A stretch of 64,000 nucleotides of DNA from Marmoricola sp. URHB0036 (GCF_000426045.1 NZ_AUEP01000018.1:39755-103754); one strand, 5' to 3'. Positions 27,808 through 36,256 are shown, counted from the first letter of the stretch. Numbers and translations: made by a program. Notes: generated from the letters alone by a model not told the origin.

Positions 27808-27839
27808 GGGCTTCCCCGGCTTCCCCGGGGCTGCTTGCG

Positions 27840-27845
27840 TAGATT
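27840..27845 (+). promoter_or_regulatory. -10 element for leaderless start of polymerase-domain gene
   Basis: TAGATT ends 6 nt before ATG 27852 and there is no ribosome-binding site, the pattern of a leaderless actinobacterial transcript. The -35 region overlaps GC-rich CCCCGG repeats. Confidence 0.45.
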
Positions 27846-27851
27846 GCGGGC

Positions 27852-28928
27852 ATGGCAACTCCCGCAGCCGAGGTCGACGCCGACGGCGTGCCGGTCCGGG
27901 TCTCCAGTCCCGACCGCCTGATCTACCCGGCCACCGAGTCCACACCCGAGATCACCAAGCTCCAGGTCGCGGAGTACTACGTCGCTGTCGGCGAGGGCAT
28001 CATGCGTGCCCTCGGAGATCGCCCGACCGCCCTCGAACGCTGGACGAGCGGCGTACACCCCGGCATCACGCTCGCCACCGGTCGTGGCGACAAGAGCGAC
28101 GCGTTCTACAGCAAGCGGGTGCCCAAGGGTGCTCCGGAGTACGTCGAGACCACGCGGGTGACCTTCCCGAGCGGGCGCACCGCCGACGAGGTGTGCGGCG
28201 CCAACCTGGCGACCATCGCGTGGTGTGCGCAGATGGGCACGATCACCTTCCACCCCTGGCCGACGCGCAGCGGTGACAACGACCACCCCGACGAGCTCCG
28301 GATCGACCTCGACCCCCAGCCCGGCACCACCTTCACCGACGCCGTCCGGGTAGCCGGCGTCGCCAGGGAGCTGCTCGAGGAGCTCGGCATCACCGGCTAC
28401 CCGAAGACGAGCGGCAACCGCGGCGTGCACATCTACGTGCGCATCGAACCGCGCTGGGAGTTCACCGACCTGCGCCACGCGGCGATCGGCTTCGGCCGCG
28501 AGCTGGAGCGGCGCGACCCCGGCGTCACCACCGCCTGGTGGAAGGAGGAGCGCGGAGAGCGCATCTTCGTCGACTTCAACCAGAACAACCGCGACCGCAC
28601 CATCGCCTCGGCGTACTCCCTGCGCCCCAAGGCCGGCGCACCGGTCTCCACCCCGATGACCTGGGAGGAGCTGGCCACCCTCACCGACCCCAACGAGTTC
28701 AACCTGTTCACGGTCCCTGAGCGACTGGCCGACGGTGACCCGTGGGCTTCGATCGACGACACGGCGTACTCCCTGGAGCCCCTGCTGCAGCTCTGGGAGG
28801 AGCTGCCCGGTGGAGAGCTGAACTTCCCGCCCGACTACCCGAAGATGCCCGGCGAGCCGCCGCGGGTGCAGCCGTCGAAGAAGGTCGCCGCCCACTGGAA
28901 CGAGCAGGGCGAACGGATCGAGGACTGA
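27852..28928 (+). CDS. LigD-type DNA polymerase/primase domain protein (Prim-PolC-like)
   Basis: 358 aa, a stand-alone archaeo-eukaryotic primase domain of the LigD_Pol family. Metal-binding acids D152 and D154 (RIDLDPQPG) and D241 (IFVDFNQN), plus SGNRGVHIYV (187-196), are all present, so it should be active as a gap-filling polymerase preferring ribonucleotides. No ligase or nuclease domain is fused. A LigC ligase lies 2.1 kb away on the opposite strand, which suggests the LigC/Prim-PolC excision-repair pathway known in mycobacteria. Confidence 0.9.
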   Translation: MATPAAEVDADGVPVRVSSPDRLIYPATESTPEITKLQVAEYYVAVGEGIMRALGDRPTALERWTSGVHPGITLATGRGDKSDAFYSKRVPKGAPEYVETTRVTFPSGRTADEVCGANLATIAWCAQMGTITFHPWPTRSGDNDHPDELRIDLDPQPGTTFTDAVRVAGVARELLEELGITGYPKTSGNRGVHIYVRIEPRWEFTDLRHAAIGFGRELERRDPGVTTAWWKEERGERIFVDFNQNNRDRTIASAYSLRPKAGAPVSTPMTWEELATLTDPNEFNLFTVPERLADGDPWASIDDTAYSLEPLLQLWEELPGGELNFPPDYPKMPGEPPRVQPSKKVAAHWNEQGERIED

Positions 28929-28935
28929 GCCTGCG

Positions 28936-29397
28936 ATGTGGACCTACTGTTCGTGCGGTGAGCGGCACTGGGGACGGTACGGTGCTGCCGGGCTGCTGCT
29001 GACCGACCCCGCCCGCACGGGAGTGGTGCTGCAGAAGCGGTCGCGGATGGTGCACCACGGTGGCACCTGGAGCGTTCCCGGTGGTGCCATCGAGGGGCTC
29101 GAGGGCCCCGTCCGCGCGGCCCTGCGCGAGGCCCACGAGGAGGCCGGCATCGAGGCCGAGGGCATCGACGTCGTCGACACGATCCTGGGTACCGACCACG
29201 GCGAGTGGACCTACACCTACGTGCTGGCCGAGGCCGAGCGACCCGCGGATCCGAGGCTCGGCACGTCCTGGGAGGCCGACCACACCGCCTGGGTCGACCT
29301 CGACCGAGTGGCCACCCGGCGGCTGCACCCCGGGCTGCGGGCCGACTGGCCCGGTCTGCTGACCACGCTGGAGGACTGCGACGGGAGGACCGCATGA
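28936..29397 (+). CDS. NUDIX hydrolase
   Basis: 153 aa. The Nudix box fits GX5EX7REUXEEXGU exactly (GAIEGLEGPVRAALREAHEEAG, split as G, E, RE, EE, AG). The N-terminus MWTYCSCGERHWG contains a Cys pair. It hydrolyses a nucleoside diphosphate linked to another moiety; the substrate is not predictable. Seven nt after the polymerase-domain gene and overlapping the next gene by ATGA, it is part of one operon and may sanitise nucleotides for repair. Confidence 0.88.
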   Translation: MWTYCSCGERHWGRYGAAGLLLTDPARTGVVLQKRSRMVHHGGTWSVPGGAIEGLEGPVRAALREAHEEAGIEAEGIDVVDTILGTDHGEWTYTYVLAEAERPADPRLGTSWEADHTAWVDLDRVATRRLHPGLRADWPGLLTTLEDCDGRTA

Positions 29398-29894
29398 GGG
29401 GAGAGCCGCACTGGACGGTCGGGAGCGACCCGGCCCAGCTGTTCACGGCCTACCTCGACTTCTACCGCGAGAAGGCGATCGCCAAGGTCACCTCCCTGTC
29501 GCCGGAGGAGCAGGACACCAGCCGGGTGCCCTCGGTCTGGACGCCGCTCCAGCTGCTGCACCACCTAGCCCACATGGAGCAGCGCTGGTTCGTGTGGGGC
29601 TTCCTCGCCGAGCCGGTGGCCGAGCCGTTCGGCGACGAGGTCGACGGCGTCTGGGGCATCCCGCCCGGACGCGGAGTCGAGGAGATGGTCGCGATGCTAC
29701 GACGGACGGGGGAGCGGACCCGGTCGGTGCTCGCGTCGTACCCGCTCGACACCGTCGCCTCGGTCGGCGGCCGGTTCAGCGCCGACCCCCCGTCGCTGTC
29801 GTGGATCTGCTTCCACGTGCTCCAGGAGTACGCCCGGCACGTCGGCCACCTCGACGTAGCCGTCGAGCTCGCTGGCGGGCCGACGGGCGAGTGA
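29394..29894 (+). CDS. DinB-superfamily DUF664 protein (possible mycothiol-dependent enzyme)
   Basis: 166 aa. A four-helix DinB-like fold is indicated by the three spaced histidine segments LLHHLAHME, the middle helix and QEYARHVGHLDVA, which would hold a metal ion. DUF664 members are thought to be thiol-dependent S-transferases in actinobacteria that make mycothiol. The start overlaps the NUDIX stop by ATGA, so it is the third gene of the repair-type operon. Confidence 0.8.
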   Translation: MRGEPHWTVGSDPAQLFTAYLDFYREKAIAKVTSLSPEEQDTSRVPSVWTPLQLLHHLAHMEQRWFVWGFLAEPVAEPFGDEVDGVWGIPPGRGVEEMVAMLRRTGERTRSVLASYPLDTVASVGGRFSADPPSLSWICFHVLQEYARHVGHLDVAVELAGGPTGE

Positions 29895-29914
29895 GTGCCT
29901 GGATGGGTAAGTCC

Positions 29915-29931
29915 AGTGGGGCGCAGCGTGC
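29915..29931. repeat. 17-bp inverted repeat, left copy
   Basis: AGTGGGGCGCAGCGTGC here is the exact reverse complement of 30338-30354. The pair encloses the 118-aa gene at 29952-30308. Within the left copy GGGG also faces CCCC (29933 onward), a short hairpin that could end DUF664 transcription. Confidence 0.6.
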
Positions 29932-29951
29932 TCCCCCTTGGATTTGCGCAT

Positions 29952-30308
29952 CTACGCCTCGGGTGGGTCGACCGCGACGCCGAGGGAGCGGACGAACGAG
30001 CGCAGCGCGGTCAGGTCGAACGGGTCGATCGGCGGGTACGTCGCCGGATCGACCTGGACGACCACCCGCCGAAGGCCCTCCTCCCCGAGGGCGGCCACGA
30101 GGATCTCCACGGCAGCCTCGGCGCGCGGCCCCTCGGGCAGCTCGGGAAACGCGGGGTGGTGGACGATGACCGAGAGTCCCGGGCCCTCGACCCGGGCAGC
30201 GACCAGCGCCTTCGACAGCGCGAGCGTCTGTCCTCCGACCTCGATCGAGGCGCTGGCGAGATCGGCGACGGCCGGCCGGGACGTCGTACGTCGCTTGAAG
30301 AGGCCCAT
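29952..30308 (-). CDS. Hypothetical protein enclosed by 17-bp inverted repeats
   Basis: 118 aa from ATG 30308 (MGLFKRRTTSRP). It has a basic N-terminus, then a mixed alpha/beta body with RAEAAVEILVAALGEEGLRRVVVQVDP and a C-terminal DPFDLTALRSFVRSLGV. No signal peptide, membrane helix or known domain. An upstream extension to 30353 is possible but would start within the right repeat. Codon use looks like the host's. It is convergent to the DUF664 gene. Function unknown. Confidence 0.5.
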   Translation of the reverse strand: MGLFKRRTTSRPAVADLASASIEVGGQTLALSKALVAARVEGPGLSVIVHHPAFPELPEGPRAEAAVEILVAALGEEGLRRVVVQVDPATYPPIDPFDLTALRSFVRSLGVAVDPPEA

Positions 30309-30533
30309 GGCAGTCAGATGGCCAAGCCCAGGAGGTCGCACGCTGCGCCCCACTCATCACGCACGCTGGACTGCGTTGTCGTCAGTCGCCGTGGCTCCGC
30401 CACGGCTCCCTCCTCCGCCAAGCCAGCACCCCACGGAATCACTCGCTGCGCTCCGGATTCCGCGGGGACCCCGGAAGAGCGAACGCACGCACTGAGCGGC
30501 GCTCGCATGCACGACCCCCTGCGCTTCCCCATC
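30309..30533. other. Palindrome-rich intergenic region
   Basis: 225 bp without a convincing gene. It holds the right 17-bp inverted repeat, the hairpin GCCGTGGC-TCC-GCCACGGC (30388-30406), which could end the ligC operon, and CGGAATC (30434-30440) facing GATTCCG (30456-30462). The density of symmetric elements suggests REP-like or remnant mobile sequence. Confidence 0.5.
30338..30354. repeat. 17-bp inverted repeat, right copy
   Basis: GCACGCTGCGCCCCACT, perfect inverted partner of 29915-29931, about 406 bp apart. It lies just upstream of the small hypothetical gene. Confidence 0.6.
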
Positions 30534-31070
30534 TCAGAAGCCGCTGATGCCTTCGCCCTCGCCGGCCTGTTCGTCGAAGGTCTCGTGCTCGAGCAGGTGC
30601 AGCACCGGGACGCCGAGCTTGCGACGGGCGCGCGAGGTCCAGTCGACGTGGAAGAACTCCCTGACCACGTGGGGGCGGGTCAGGATGATGACCTCGCGGG
30701 AGTCGACCTCGGCCACCTTGGCGACGAGCGCGCGGATGGGGTCGTTGGTCACGGGGTCGCCGAACGCCTTGCCGCCGGCCTTCTCGATCGCGGCGATGGT
30801 GGCGTTCACGCTCTCGCGACAGGTGTCGAGCAGCTCGTTGCGCAGGCCCTCGATGTCGGCGTCGCCGACGGCCACCGCAGGGGTGCTGAGCACCTCGCCG
30901 GTGGCCAGCGAGCCCATCGCCGACTCGACCCGGGAGGAGGCGTCCTCCACCGGTAGCAGGACGTGGTAGACCACCTGCTCCTCGATGTTCTCGTGCAGCG
31001 CCCGGAGGTTGGCGGCGTCCTTCTCGGTGAACGCCTGCTCGACGAGCAGGACCACGTGGTACTCGGTCAT
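30534..31070 (-). CDS. Conserved hypothetical protein coupled to LigC
   Basis: 178 aa. Alternating strands and helices (YHVVLLVEQAFTEKD, then VVYHVLLPVE and VIILTRPHVVREFFHVDWTSRARRKLGVPVLHLL) resemble a universal-stress-like Rossmann fold; the C-terminal segment is the most distinctive. Actinobacteria often carry it, but its role is not known to me. Its ATG overlaps the LigC stop (ATGA), which implies joint expression. Confidence 0.65.
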   Translation of the reverse strand: MTEYHVVLLVEQAFTEKDAANLRALHENIEEQVVYHVLLPVEDASSRVESAMGSLATGEVLSTPAVAVGDADIEGLRNELLDTCRESVNATIAAIEKAGGKAFGDPVTNDPIRALVAKVAEVDSREVIILTRPHVVREFFHVDWTSRARRKLGVPVLHLLEHETFDEQAGEGEGISGF

Positions 31071-32173
31071 GACCCACCTCCCGCGGCATCCATACCGAGA
31101 ACTGTAGTCAAGTCGTAGCTCACCGGCTGCTCGAGCTGGTCATAGGTGCACGACTCGGGGTCCCGGTCGGGTCGCCACCGCTTGAAATGGGCCGTGTGGC
31201 GAAAACGCCGGCCCTCGAGGGCGTCGTACTTCACCTCGAGGACACGCTCAGGACGCAGTGGTGTGAAGGACAGGTCCTTGCCCTGGCTCCAGCGACTCTG
31301 GGTGCCGGGCACGCGGTCGGGGTTGGCGATCGCCCATTCCTGCCACTCGCCCCACGGGTGGTCCGCGATGTCGCACTCCAGCGGGGTGAGCTCCTGGAGC
31401 AGCTCGGCCCGCCGCGCCTCGGTGAACGAGGCCGAGACCCCGACGTGCTGGAGCTTGCCGTCGGAGTAGAGCCCGAGCAACATCGACCCGAGCAGCGGTC
31501 GTTCGGGGGTCGAGGTCTTGTGCAGGCGGTAGCCGGCGAGCACCACGTCGGCCGTGCGCTCGTGCTTGATCTTGAGCATGGTCCGGGCGTTCTGCTGGTA
31601 CGGCGCCCCCAGCGGCTTGGCCACCACGCCGTCGAGTCCGGCTCCCTCGAACTGCTCGAACCAGCCCTCGGCCTCCGCGGCATCGGTCGTCGTCCGGGTG
31701 AGGTACGTCGGACCGGTCAGCCCGCCCAGCTCCTGCTCCAGCCGCGCTCGCCGGACCGAGAACGGCTGGTCGACCAGCGACTCGTCACCGATCGCGAGCA
31801 GGTCGAAGGCGACGTACGACGCCGGCGTCTTCTCGGCGAGCATCGTGATGCGCGACTCGGCCGGGTGGATGCGCTCCTGGAGCACCTCGAACTCGAGCCT
31901 CGGCCCGACTGCGACGAACAGCTCGCCGTCGAGCACGCACCGGTCGGGCAGCTGCTCGCGGATCGCCGCCACCACCTCGGGGAAGTAGCGGGAGAGCGGC
32001 TTGGTGTTGCGTGAGGTGAGCTCGACCTCGTCACCGTCCTTGAACACGATGCACCGGAACCCGTCCCACTTCGGTTCGAAGGACAACCCGTCGTCGAACT
32101 TCGCGGGGTCGGGGATGCCCTTCACGGACTTCGCGAGCATCGGCTGGACGGGCGGCATGACTGGCAGGTCCAC
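31067..32173 (-). CDS. ligC: ATP-dependent DNA ligase LigC
   Basis: 368 aa: adenylation domain plus OB domain only. The nucleophile is Lys35 in PKWDGFR; motif III-like VLDGELF, motif IV-like GLDGVVAK and motif V LKIKHER are all visible. The lack of polymerase or nuclease domains and the short length fit the LigC class rather than LigD. It seals nicks, probably in excision repair with the nearby polymerase-domain protein. Start GTG 32173; ATG 32158 is an alternative. Confidence 0.9.
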   Translation of the reverse strand: MDLPVMPPVQPMLAKSVKGIPDPAKFDDGLSFEPKWDGFRCIVFKDGDEVELTSRNTKPLSRYFPEVVAAIREQLPDRCVLDGELFVAVGPRLEFEVLQERIHPAESRITMLAEKTPASYVAFDLLAIGDESLVDQPFSVRRARLEQELGGLTGPTYLTRTTTDAAEAEGWFEQFEGAGLDGVVAKPLGAPYQQNARTMLKIKHERTADVVLAGYRLHKTSTPERPLLGSMLLGLYSDGKLQHVGVSASFTEARRAELLQELTPLECDIADHPWGEWQEWAIANPDRVPGTQSRWSQGKDLSFTPLRPERVLEVKYDALEGRRFRHTAHFKRWRPDRDPESCTYDQLEQPVSYDLTTVLGMDAAGGGS

Positions 32174-32226
32174 GGGTCGACCGTACCCGCGTGGCAGGAC
32201 GACCTGCCTGCGACATACTCGGGCGC

Positions 32227-33075
32227 ATGGCCTACACCGTCACCGACCTGCTCCGCCTGCCCTCGGGATCCGGCACGCTCGCCGACCGTGACCCTGCCGC
32301 CACGCCCGGCTTCAAGCACGGCAAGCGCGCGGCCGAGAAGGCGCTGCGCGACATCGGGCCGGAGCTGGCGGACCTCCAGGAGCGGATGTTCGCCGACGCC
32401 TACACGGGCGGACGACGCCGCGTGCTGGTCGTGCTCCAGGGCATGGACACCGCCGGCAAGGGTGGGGTCATCGACAAGGCCCTGGGCCTGCTCAGCCCCA
32501 ACGGGTTCCGCCTGAAGTCGTTCAAGAAGCCCACCGAGGATGAGCTCGCCCACGACTTCCTCTGGCGCATCGACCAGGCGCTGCCCGATGCCGGGATGGT
32601 GGGCGTCTTCGACCGCTCCCACTACGAGGACGTGCTGGTCGGTCGCGTGCGGGAGCTTGCCGACGAGCAGGAGATCGAGCGTCGCTACGACGCCATCAAC
32701 GCCTGGGAGAAGAACCTCGTCGACGAGGGCACGGTCGTCATCAAGTGTCTGCTGCACATGTCGCGCGAGGTCCAGCGCGAGCGTCTCCTGGCCCGGCTCG
32801 ACGACCCCGACAAGCAGTGGAAGTTCCACCCCACCGATGTCGACGAGCGCGCCCTGTGGGAGGACTACCAGAAGGCCTACGCGATCGCGCTCGAGCGCTG
32901 CAACACCGATGCGGCTCCGTGGTACGTCGTCCCCAGCGACCGCAAGTGGTACCGCAACTGGGCCGTCGGACAGCTGCTCCTCGAGGCGTTGCGCGGGATG
33001 CGGCTGGAATGGCCGAAGCCGGAGTACGACGTCGCCGAGCAGCGCAAGCGGCTCGAGGACGAGGACGCGTCTTGA
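32227..33075 (+). CDS. ppk2: Polyphosphate kinase 2 (PPK2)
   Basis: 282 aa from ATG 32227. Walker A is GMDTAGKGG (72-80) and Walker B is VFDRSHYEDV (Asp129, Arg130), the PPK2 signature; WYRNW lies near the C-terminus. Single-domain members phosphorylate nucleoside mono- or diphosphates using polyphosphate. The subclass cannot be set with certainty. It overlaps the HipA-like gene through TTGA, so the three genes 32227-34210 form one coupled operon. Confidence 0.92.
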   Translation: MAYTVTDLLRLPSGSGTLADRDPAATPGFKHGKRAAEKALRDIGPELADLQERMFADAYTGGRRRVLVVLQGMDTAGKGGVIDKALGLLSPNGFRLKSFKKPTEDELAHDFLWRIDQALPDAGMVGVFDRSHYEDVLVGRVRELADEQEIERRYDAINAWEKNLVDEGTVVIKCLLHMSREVQRERLLARLDDPDKQWKFHPTDVDERALWEDYQKAYAIALERCNTDAAPWYVVPSDRKWYRNWAVGQLLLEALRGMRLEWPKPEYDVAEQRKRLEDEDAS

Positions 33076-33839
33076 AGCAGGTCCGTGCGACCCGTTACGT
33101 GACACCTCTCCGCGAAGGCGGCTCACTTCCGGGCATCGTGGAGGCCGACGACCTGGGCACCTACGTCTGCAAGTTCCGTGGCGCCGGACAGGGGTTGCCG
33201 GTGCTGGTGGCCGAGGTGGTCGTCAGTGAGCTGGCGCTGCGGCTCGACCTGCGCACGCCGCGACTGGTGGTGCTCGAGCTCGAGCCGGCGATCGCACGCT
33301 ACGAGGCCGACGAGGAGGTGCAGGACCTGCTCAACGCCAGCCTGGGCCTCAACCTGGGCGTGGACTTCCTGCCGGGGTCGTTCGGCTTCGACCCGACATT
33401 CCAGGTCGCGCCCGACATCGCCGCGCGGACGCTCTGGCTGGACGCCTTCGTCGCCAACGTCGACCGCAGCTGGCGCAACCCCAACCTGCTCGTCTGGCAC
33501 GGCGACCTCTGGCTGATCGACCACGGCGCCTCGCTCTACTTCCACCACGCCTGGAGCGGCGGCATCACCGACCCGGCCCGCTTCGCGGTTCAGCCGTACG
33601 ACGTGGGCGACCACGTCCTGGCCGCCCACGCCTCGGGTGCAGCGGCGGTCGATGCCGAGCTCGCTGCGCGCCTCGACACGAGCGTGCTCGAGGAGGTGCT
33701 GGCCCAGGTGCCCGACATGTGGCTCGAGCCACGGCCGGGTGCCGACTCGCCCGATGACGTGCGGGCGGCGTACGTCGCCTTCCTCCGCGCCCGACTCGAG
33801 GGCGGCCGCGCGTGGGTGCCGGGAAGGGCGGCGGCATGA
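33072..33839 (+). CDS. HipA-like family kinase
   Basis: 255 aa from TTG 33072, overlapping the PPK2 stop (TTGA). It aligns with the HipA kinase C-lobe: a catalytic NVDRSWRNPNLL (D131, N136/N138) and a metal-binding IDHGAS (D150), plus an N-lobe with YVCKFRG (Lys34). It lacks the HipA N-terminal subdomain and no HipB-like antitoxin is adjacent. The family is paired with DUF3037 in many bacteria, as here. Target unknown. Confidence 0.8.
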   Translation: MKQVRATRYVTPLREGGSLPGIVEADDLGTYVCKFRGAGQGLPVLVAEVVVSELALRLDLRTPRLVVLELEPAIARYEADEEVQDLLNASLGLNLGVDFLPGSFGFDPTFQVAPDIAARTLWLDAFVANVDRSWRNPNLLVWHGDLWLIDHGASLYFHHAWSGGITDPARFAVQPYDVGDHVLAAHASGAAAVDAELAARLDTSVLEEVLAQVPDMWLEPRPGADSPDDVRAAYVAFLRARLEGGRAWVPGRAAA

Positions 33840-34210
33840 AGCCCTACCAGTACGTCGTGCTGCGCTGCGTCCCGCGCGTGGAGCGCGAGGAGTTCGTCAA
33901 CGTCGGCGTGGTGCTCTACTGCCAGGCCGCCGACTACCTCGACGCCCGCTGGGAGGTCTCGCCGGAACGGCTGGCGGCACTCACTCCGGGGGTGGACGTC
34001 GACGCAGTCTGCGACGGTCTCGAGTTCGTCGCCGCCGTCTGCCACGCCGACCCTGCCGCCGGCTCGGTCGCGACCAAGGACCCCGGCACCCGCTTCGGCT
34101 TCCTCAAGGCACCGCGCTCGACCGTCGTACAGCCCGGCCCGGTGCACGGCGGCCTCACCGCCGATCCCTCCGCCGAGCTCGACCGCCTGCTGGGGGCACT
34201 GGTCGGCTGA
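33836..34210 (+). CDS. DUF3037 protein
   Basis: 124 aa. It starts MKPYQYVVLRCVPRVEREEFVNVGVVLYC, which is the family hallmark. A short C-terminal helix (ELDRLLGALVG) closes the protein. DUF3037 genes accompany HipA-like kinases; here the ATG overlaps the kinase stop by ATGA. A partner, regulator or substrate role for the kinase is inferred from this pairing only. Confidence 0.85.
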   Translation: MKPYQYVVLRCVPRVEREEFVNVGVVLYCQAADYLDARWEVSPERLAALTPGVDVDAVCDGLEFVAAVCHADPAAGSVATKDPGTRFGFLKAPRSTVVQPGPVHGGLTADPSAELDRLLGALVG

Positions 34211-34222
34211 CCCACCCGTCGG

Positions 34223-34882
34223 CTACTCGAACGTCCTCCATCGCCCCTCGGAGATCACCTCGACCGAGCCGTCGACGACCTGGATGGCCGTCTGCTCGTC
34301 GATGGCATAGGACGGCACGCCGATGTCGGCGGCCCACCGCTCCGCGTCGGCCATCGAGTTGCCGGGGAAGGCGTCGAGGTGCGGGAAGATCGAGAAGTCG
34401 ACGAGCCCCAGGGTGCGGTCGTCCGGCGCGGACGGCCACTCCACGAAGTAGTCGCCGATCCGGGGCGTCAGCACCATGCTTCCGGCACTCACCCCCACCC
34501 AGACCTTGTCGGGCAGCGCCGGCACCAGCTCGGCCAGCCCGGACTGGCGCAGCCAGTGACAGAGGTACGTCGCGTCGCCACCGTCGACCAGGAGCACGTC
34601 GGCGTCCCGGAGCCAGGGGACCCATCGCTCCGTGCCGATGGAGGGGAGTGCGGTGAGCTCGAGGGCGCCGAGCGACGCCCAGCCGAGGCCGGTCAGGTAC
34701 CGGAAGTCGGGCTCGGGGGCCAGCAGGCCGCGTACCGAGGTCGGACCGCACATCGGATGGCCCCACTGCGCCGTCGGGATGCAGAGCGCGTGGCAGTCGG
34801 CGATCGGCTTGCCGAGCAGGTGCACGAGGGCCGAGTGGATGCTCGGGTTCGTGACCCCACCTGAGGTGAGCAACAGCTTCAA
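34223..34882 (-). CDS. Peptidase E-like serine peptidase (family S51)
   Basis: 219 aa. The nucleophile elbow is VGVSAGSMV (Ser132), with His168 in FPHLD and the oxyanion or acid region VDGGDATYL. S51 enzymes cleave Asp-X dipeptides or process cyanophycin-like products. Cytoplasmic; no signal peptide. ATG 34882. It converges on the DUF3037 gene with 12 bp between stops. Confidence 0.85.
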   Translation of the reverse strand: MKLLLTSGGVTNPSIHSALVHLLGKPIADCHALCIPTAQWGHPMCGPTSVRGLLAPEPDFRYLTGLGWASLGALELTALPSIGTERWVPWLRDADVLLVDGGDATYLCHWLRQSGLAELVPALPDKVWVGVSAGSMVLTPRIGDYFVEWPSAPDDRTLGLVDFSIFPHLDAFPGNSMADAERWAADIGVPSYAIDEQTAIQVVDGSVEVISEGRWRTFE

Positions 34883-34974
34883 CGTTCCTCCCGGTTCGGG
34901 CGCGGACGACGGATCACATGTGCAGACCCGGCGCCGACCCGAGACTCATCGACGTCGGGGCAACGATTCGAACC

Positions 34975-35415
34975 TCAGCCGATCCGCTCGGTCAACGAGA
35001 CGACGATCCCCTCGGGTCCGCGGACGTAGGCCATCAGCCAGGTGCCCTCGTGCTCGCCGATGCCGCCGACGAGTCCGTATCCCTCCGCAGCGAGGTCGTC
35101 CACGGCGGCCCGGAGGTCGTCGACCTCGAGGCAGACGTTGCGCAGACCGATCTCGTTGGCCATCGCCTCGGGGGAGCCGGGCACGTGGTCCGGCCTGACG
35201 AAGCTGGCCAGCTCCAGCCAGGTCCCACCACCAGGCACCGTCAGCCCCACGATCTCGGTGCGCGCCCCCGGGATGCCGCAGACCGTGTCGAGGAACTCAC
35301 CCTCCACCGACATCCGCTCGCTCGCCTCGAGACCCAACCTGACGAAGAACTCCGTCGCTCGGTCGAGATCCTCGACGGTGATGCCGACATGGTCGAAATG
35401 CTTCACCTGTGCCAT
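34975..35415 (-). CDS. VOC (glyoxalase/bleomycin-resistance) family protein
   Basis: 146 aa. FDHVGITVEDLDRATEFFV and later RNVCLEVDDLRAAVDDL give the two beta-alpha-beta modules of a VOC fold; putative metal ligands are H9 in FDHVG and E141-type acids near the end (VSLTERIG). Reaction unknown. ATG 35415 (MAQVKHFDHVG). Monocistronic, divergent from another VOC-like gene. Confidence 0.85.
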   Translation of the reverse strand: MAQVKHFDHVGITVEDLDRATEFFVRLGLEASERMSVEGEFLDTVCGIPGARTEIVGLTVPGGGTWLELASFVRPDHVPGSPEAMANEIGLRNVCLEVDDLRAAVDDLAAEGYGLVGGIGEHEGTWLMAYVRGPEGIVVSLTERIG

Positions 35416-35539
35416 CGCTGCTGTCCTCCAGTGTTAGTCGGTCTCGTGTCCCTGGGACGTAGCCGCCCGTGCATTCTCGACATGGTGGCGGAGCTCGCGC
35501 GGTCCATTGTCCGCGCGACACCTCGGCTAGCGTGCGGGG

Positions 35540-36256
35540 ATGTCCTCACGACTCGTCGCAGTGACGTACGACGCCGTCGACCCTGCAGGACTGGCCTCGT
35601 TCTGGGGCAGCCTGCTCGACAGGGAGGTCCTCCGTGAGGTACGCGGTGCCCTGCTTCCCGGGGAGGAGGCCCAGGTGGCCCTGCGCTTCGTCGCCCCTCC
35701 GGTCGGGGGGACCGGACCCGATCGGCTGCACCTCCACCTCACCAGCAGCAGCGTGAGCGACCAGGAGGAGACCGTCGCCCGCGCCCTGGCCCTCGGTGGC
35801 CGGCACCTCGACGTCGGCCAGCTCCCCGAGGAAGGGCACGTCGTGCTGGCCGACCCCGAGGGCCACGCCTTCTGCGTCATCGAGGCCGGCAACCAGTTCC
35901 TCGCCGGGTGCGGCTACCTCGGCGAGGTCTCCTGGGAGGGCAGCCGGAGAGTCGGTCTGTTCTGGCGCGAGGCGCTCGGTTGGCCACTGGTCTGGGACCG
36001 GGGAGAGGAGACGGCGATCCAATCCCCCGCCGGGGGCACCAAGCTCTCCTGGGGAGGTCCGCCCTTTCCACCCAAGGGGGCCAGGAACCGGCAGCGCTTC
36101 GACCTCGAGGCGTTCGACCTCGAGGAGGAAGTCGTGCGGCTGGTCGCGCTGGGGGCGACCCGGCTCGGTGACCGCGACGACGGGGTCGAGCTCAGCGACC
36201 CTGACGGCAACGAGTTCCGCGTGCTGCCGACCTCGACACCGCGAGCGGATCGGTGA
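35540..36256 (+). CDS. Two-module VOC family protein
   Basis: 238 aa, two tandem glyoxalase-like modules, about 5-115 and 125-230. Each ends with the family signature LADPEGHAFCVIE and LSDPDGNEFRVLP. The second module has ALGWPLVWDRGEETAIQSPAGG. Actinobacterial proteins of this type are mostly uncharacterised and may bind small molecules. ATG 35540 reads MSSRLVAVTYDAVDP. It ends before a palindrome shared with a convergent kinase gene. Confidence 0.82.
   Translation: MSSRLVAVTYDAVDPAGLASFWGSLLDREVLREVRGALLPGEEAQVALRFVAPPVGGTGPDRLHLHLTSSSVSDQEETVARALALGGRHLDVGQLPEEGHVVLADPEGHAFCVIEAGNQFLAGCGYLGEVSWEGSRRVGLFWREALGWPLVWDRGEETAIQSPAGGTKLSWGGPPFPPKGARNRQRFDLEAFDLEEEVVRLVALGATRLGDRDDGVELSDPDGNEFRVLPTSTPRADR

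Noticed and set aside
34960..34980. GTTCGAATC on the minus strand resembling a tRNA T-loop (possible tRNA remnant or att site)
   Set aside because: The flanking bases do not form a T stem and no other tRNA part is present; it overlaps the 3' end of a VOC gene.
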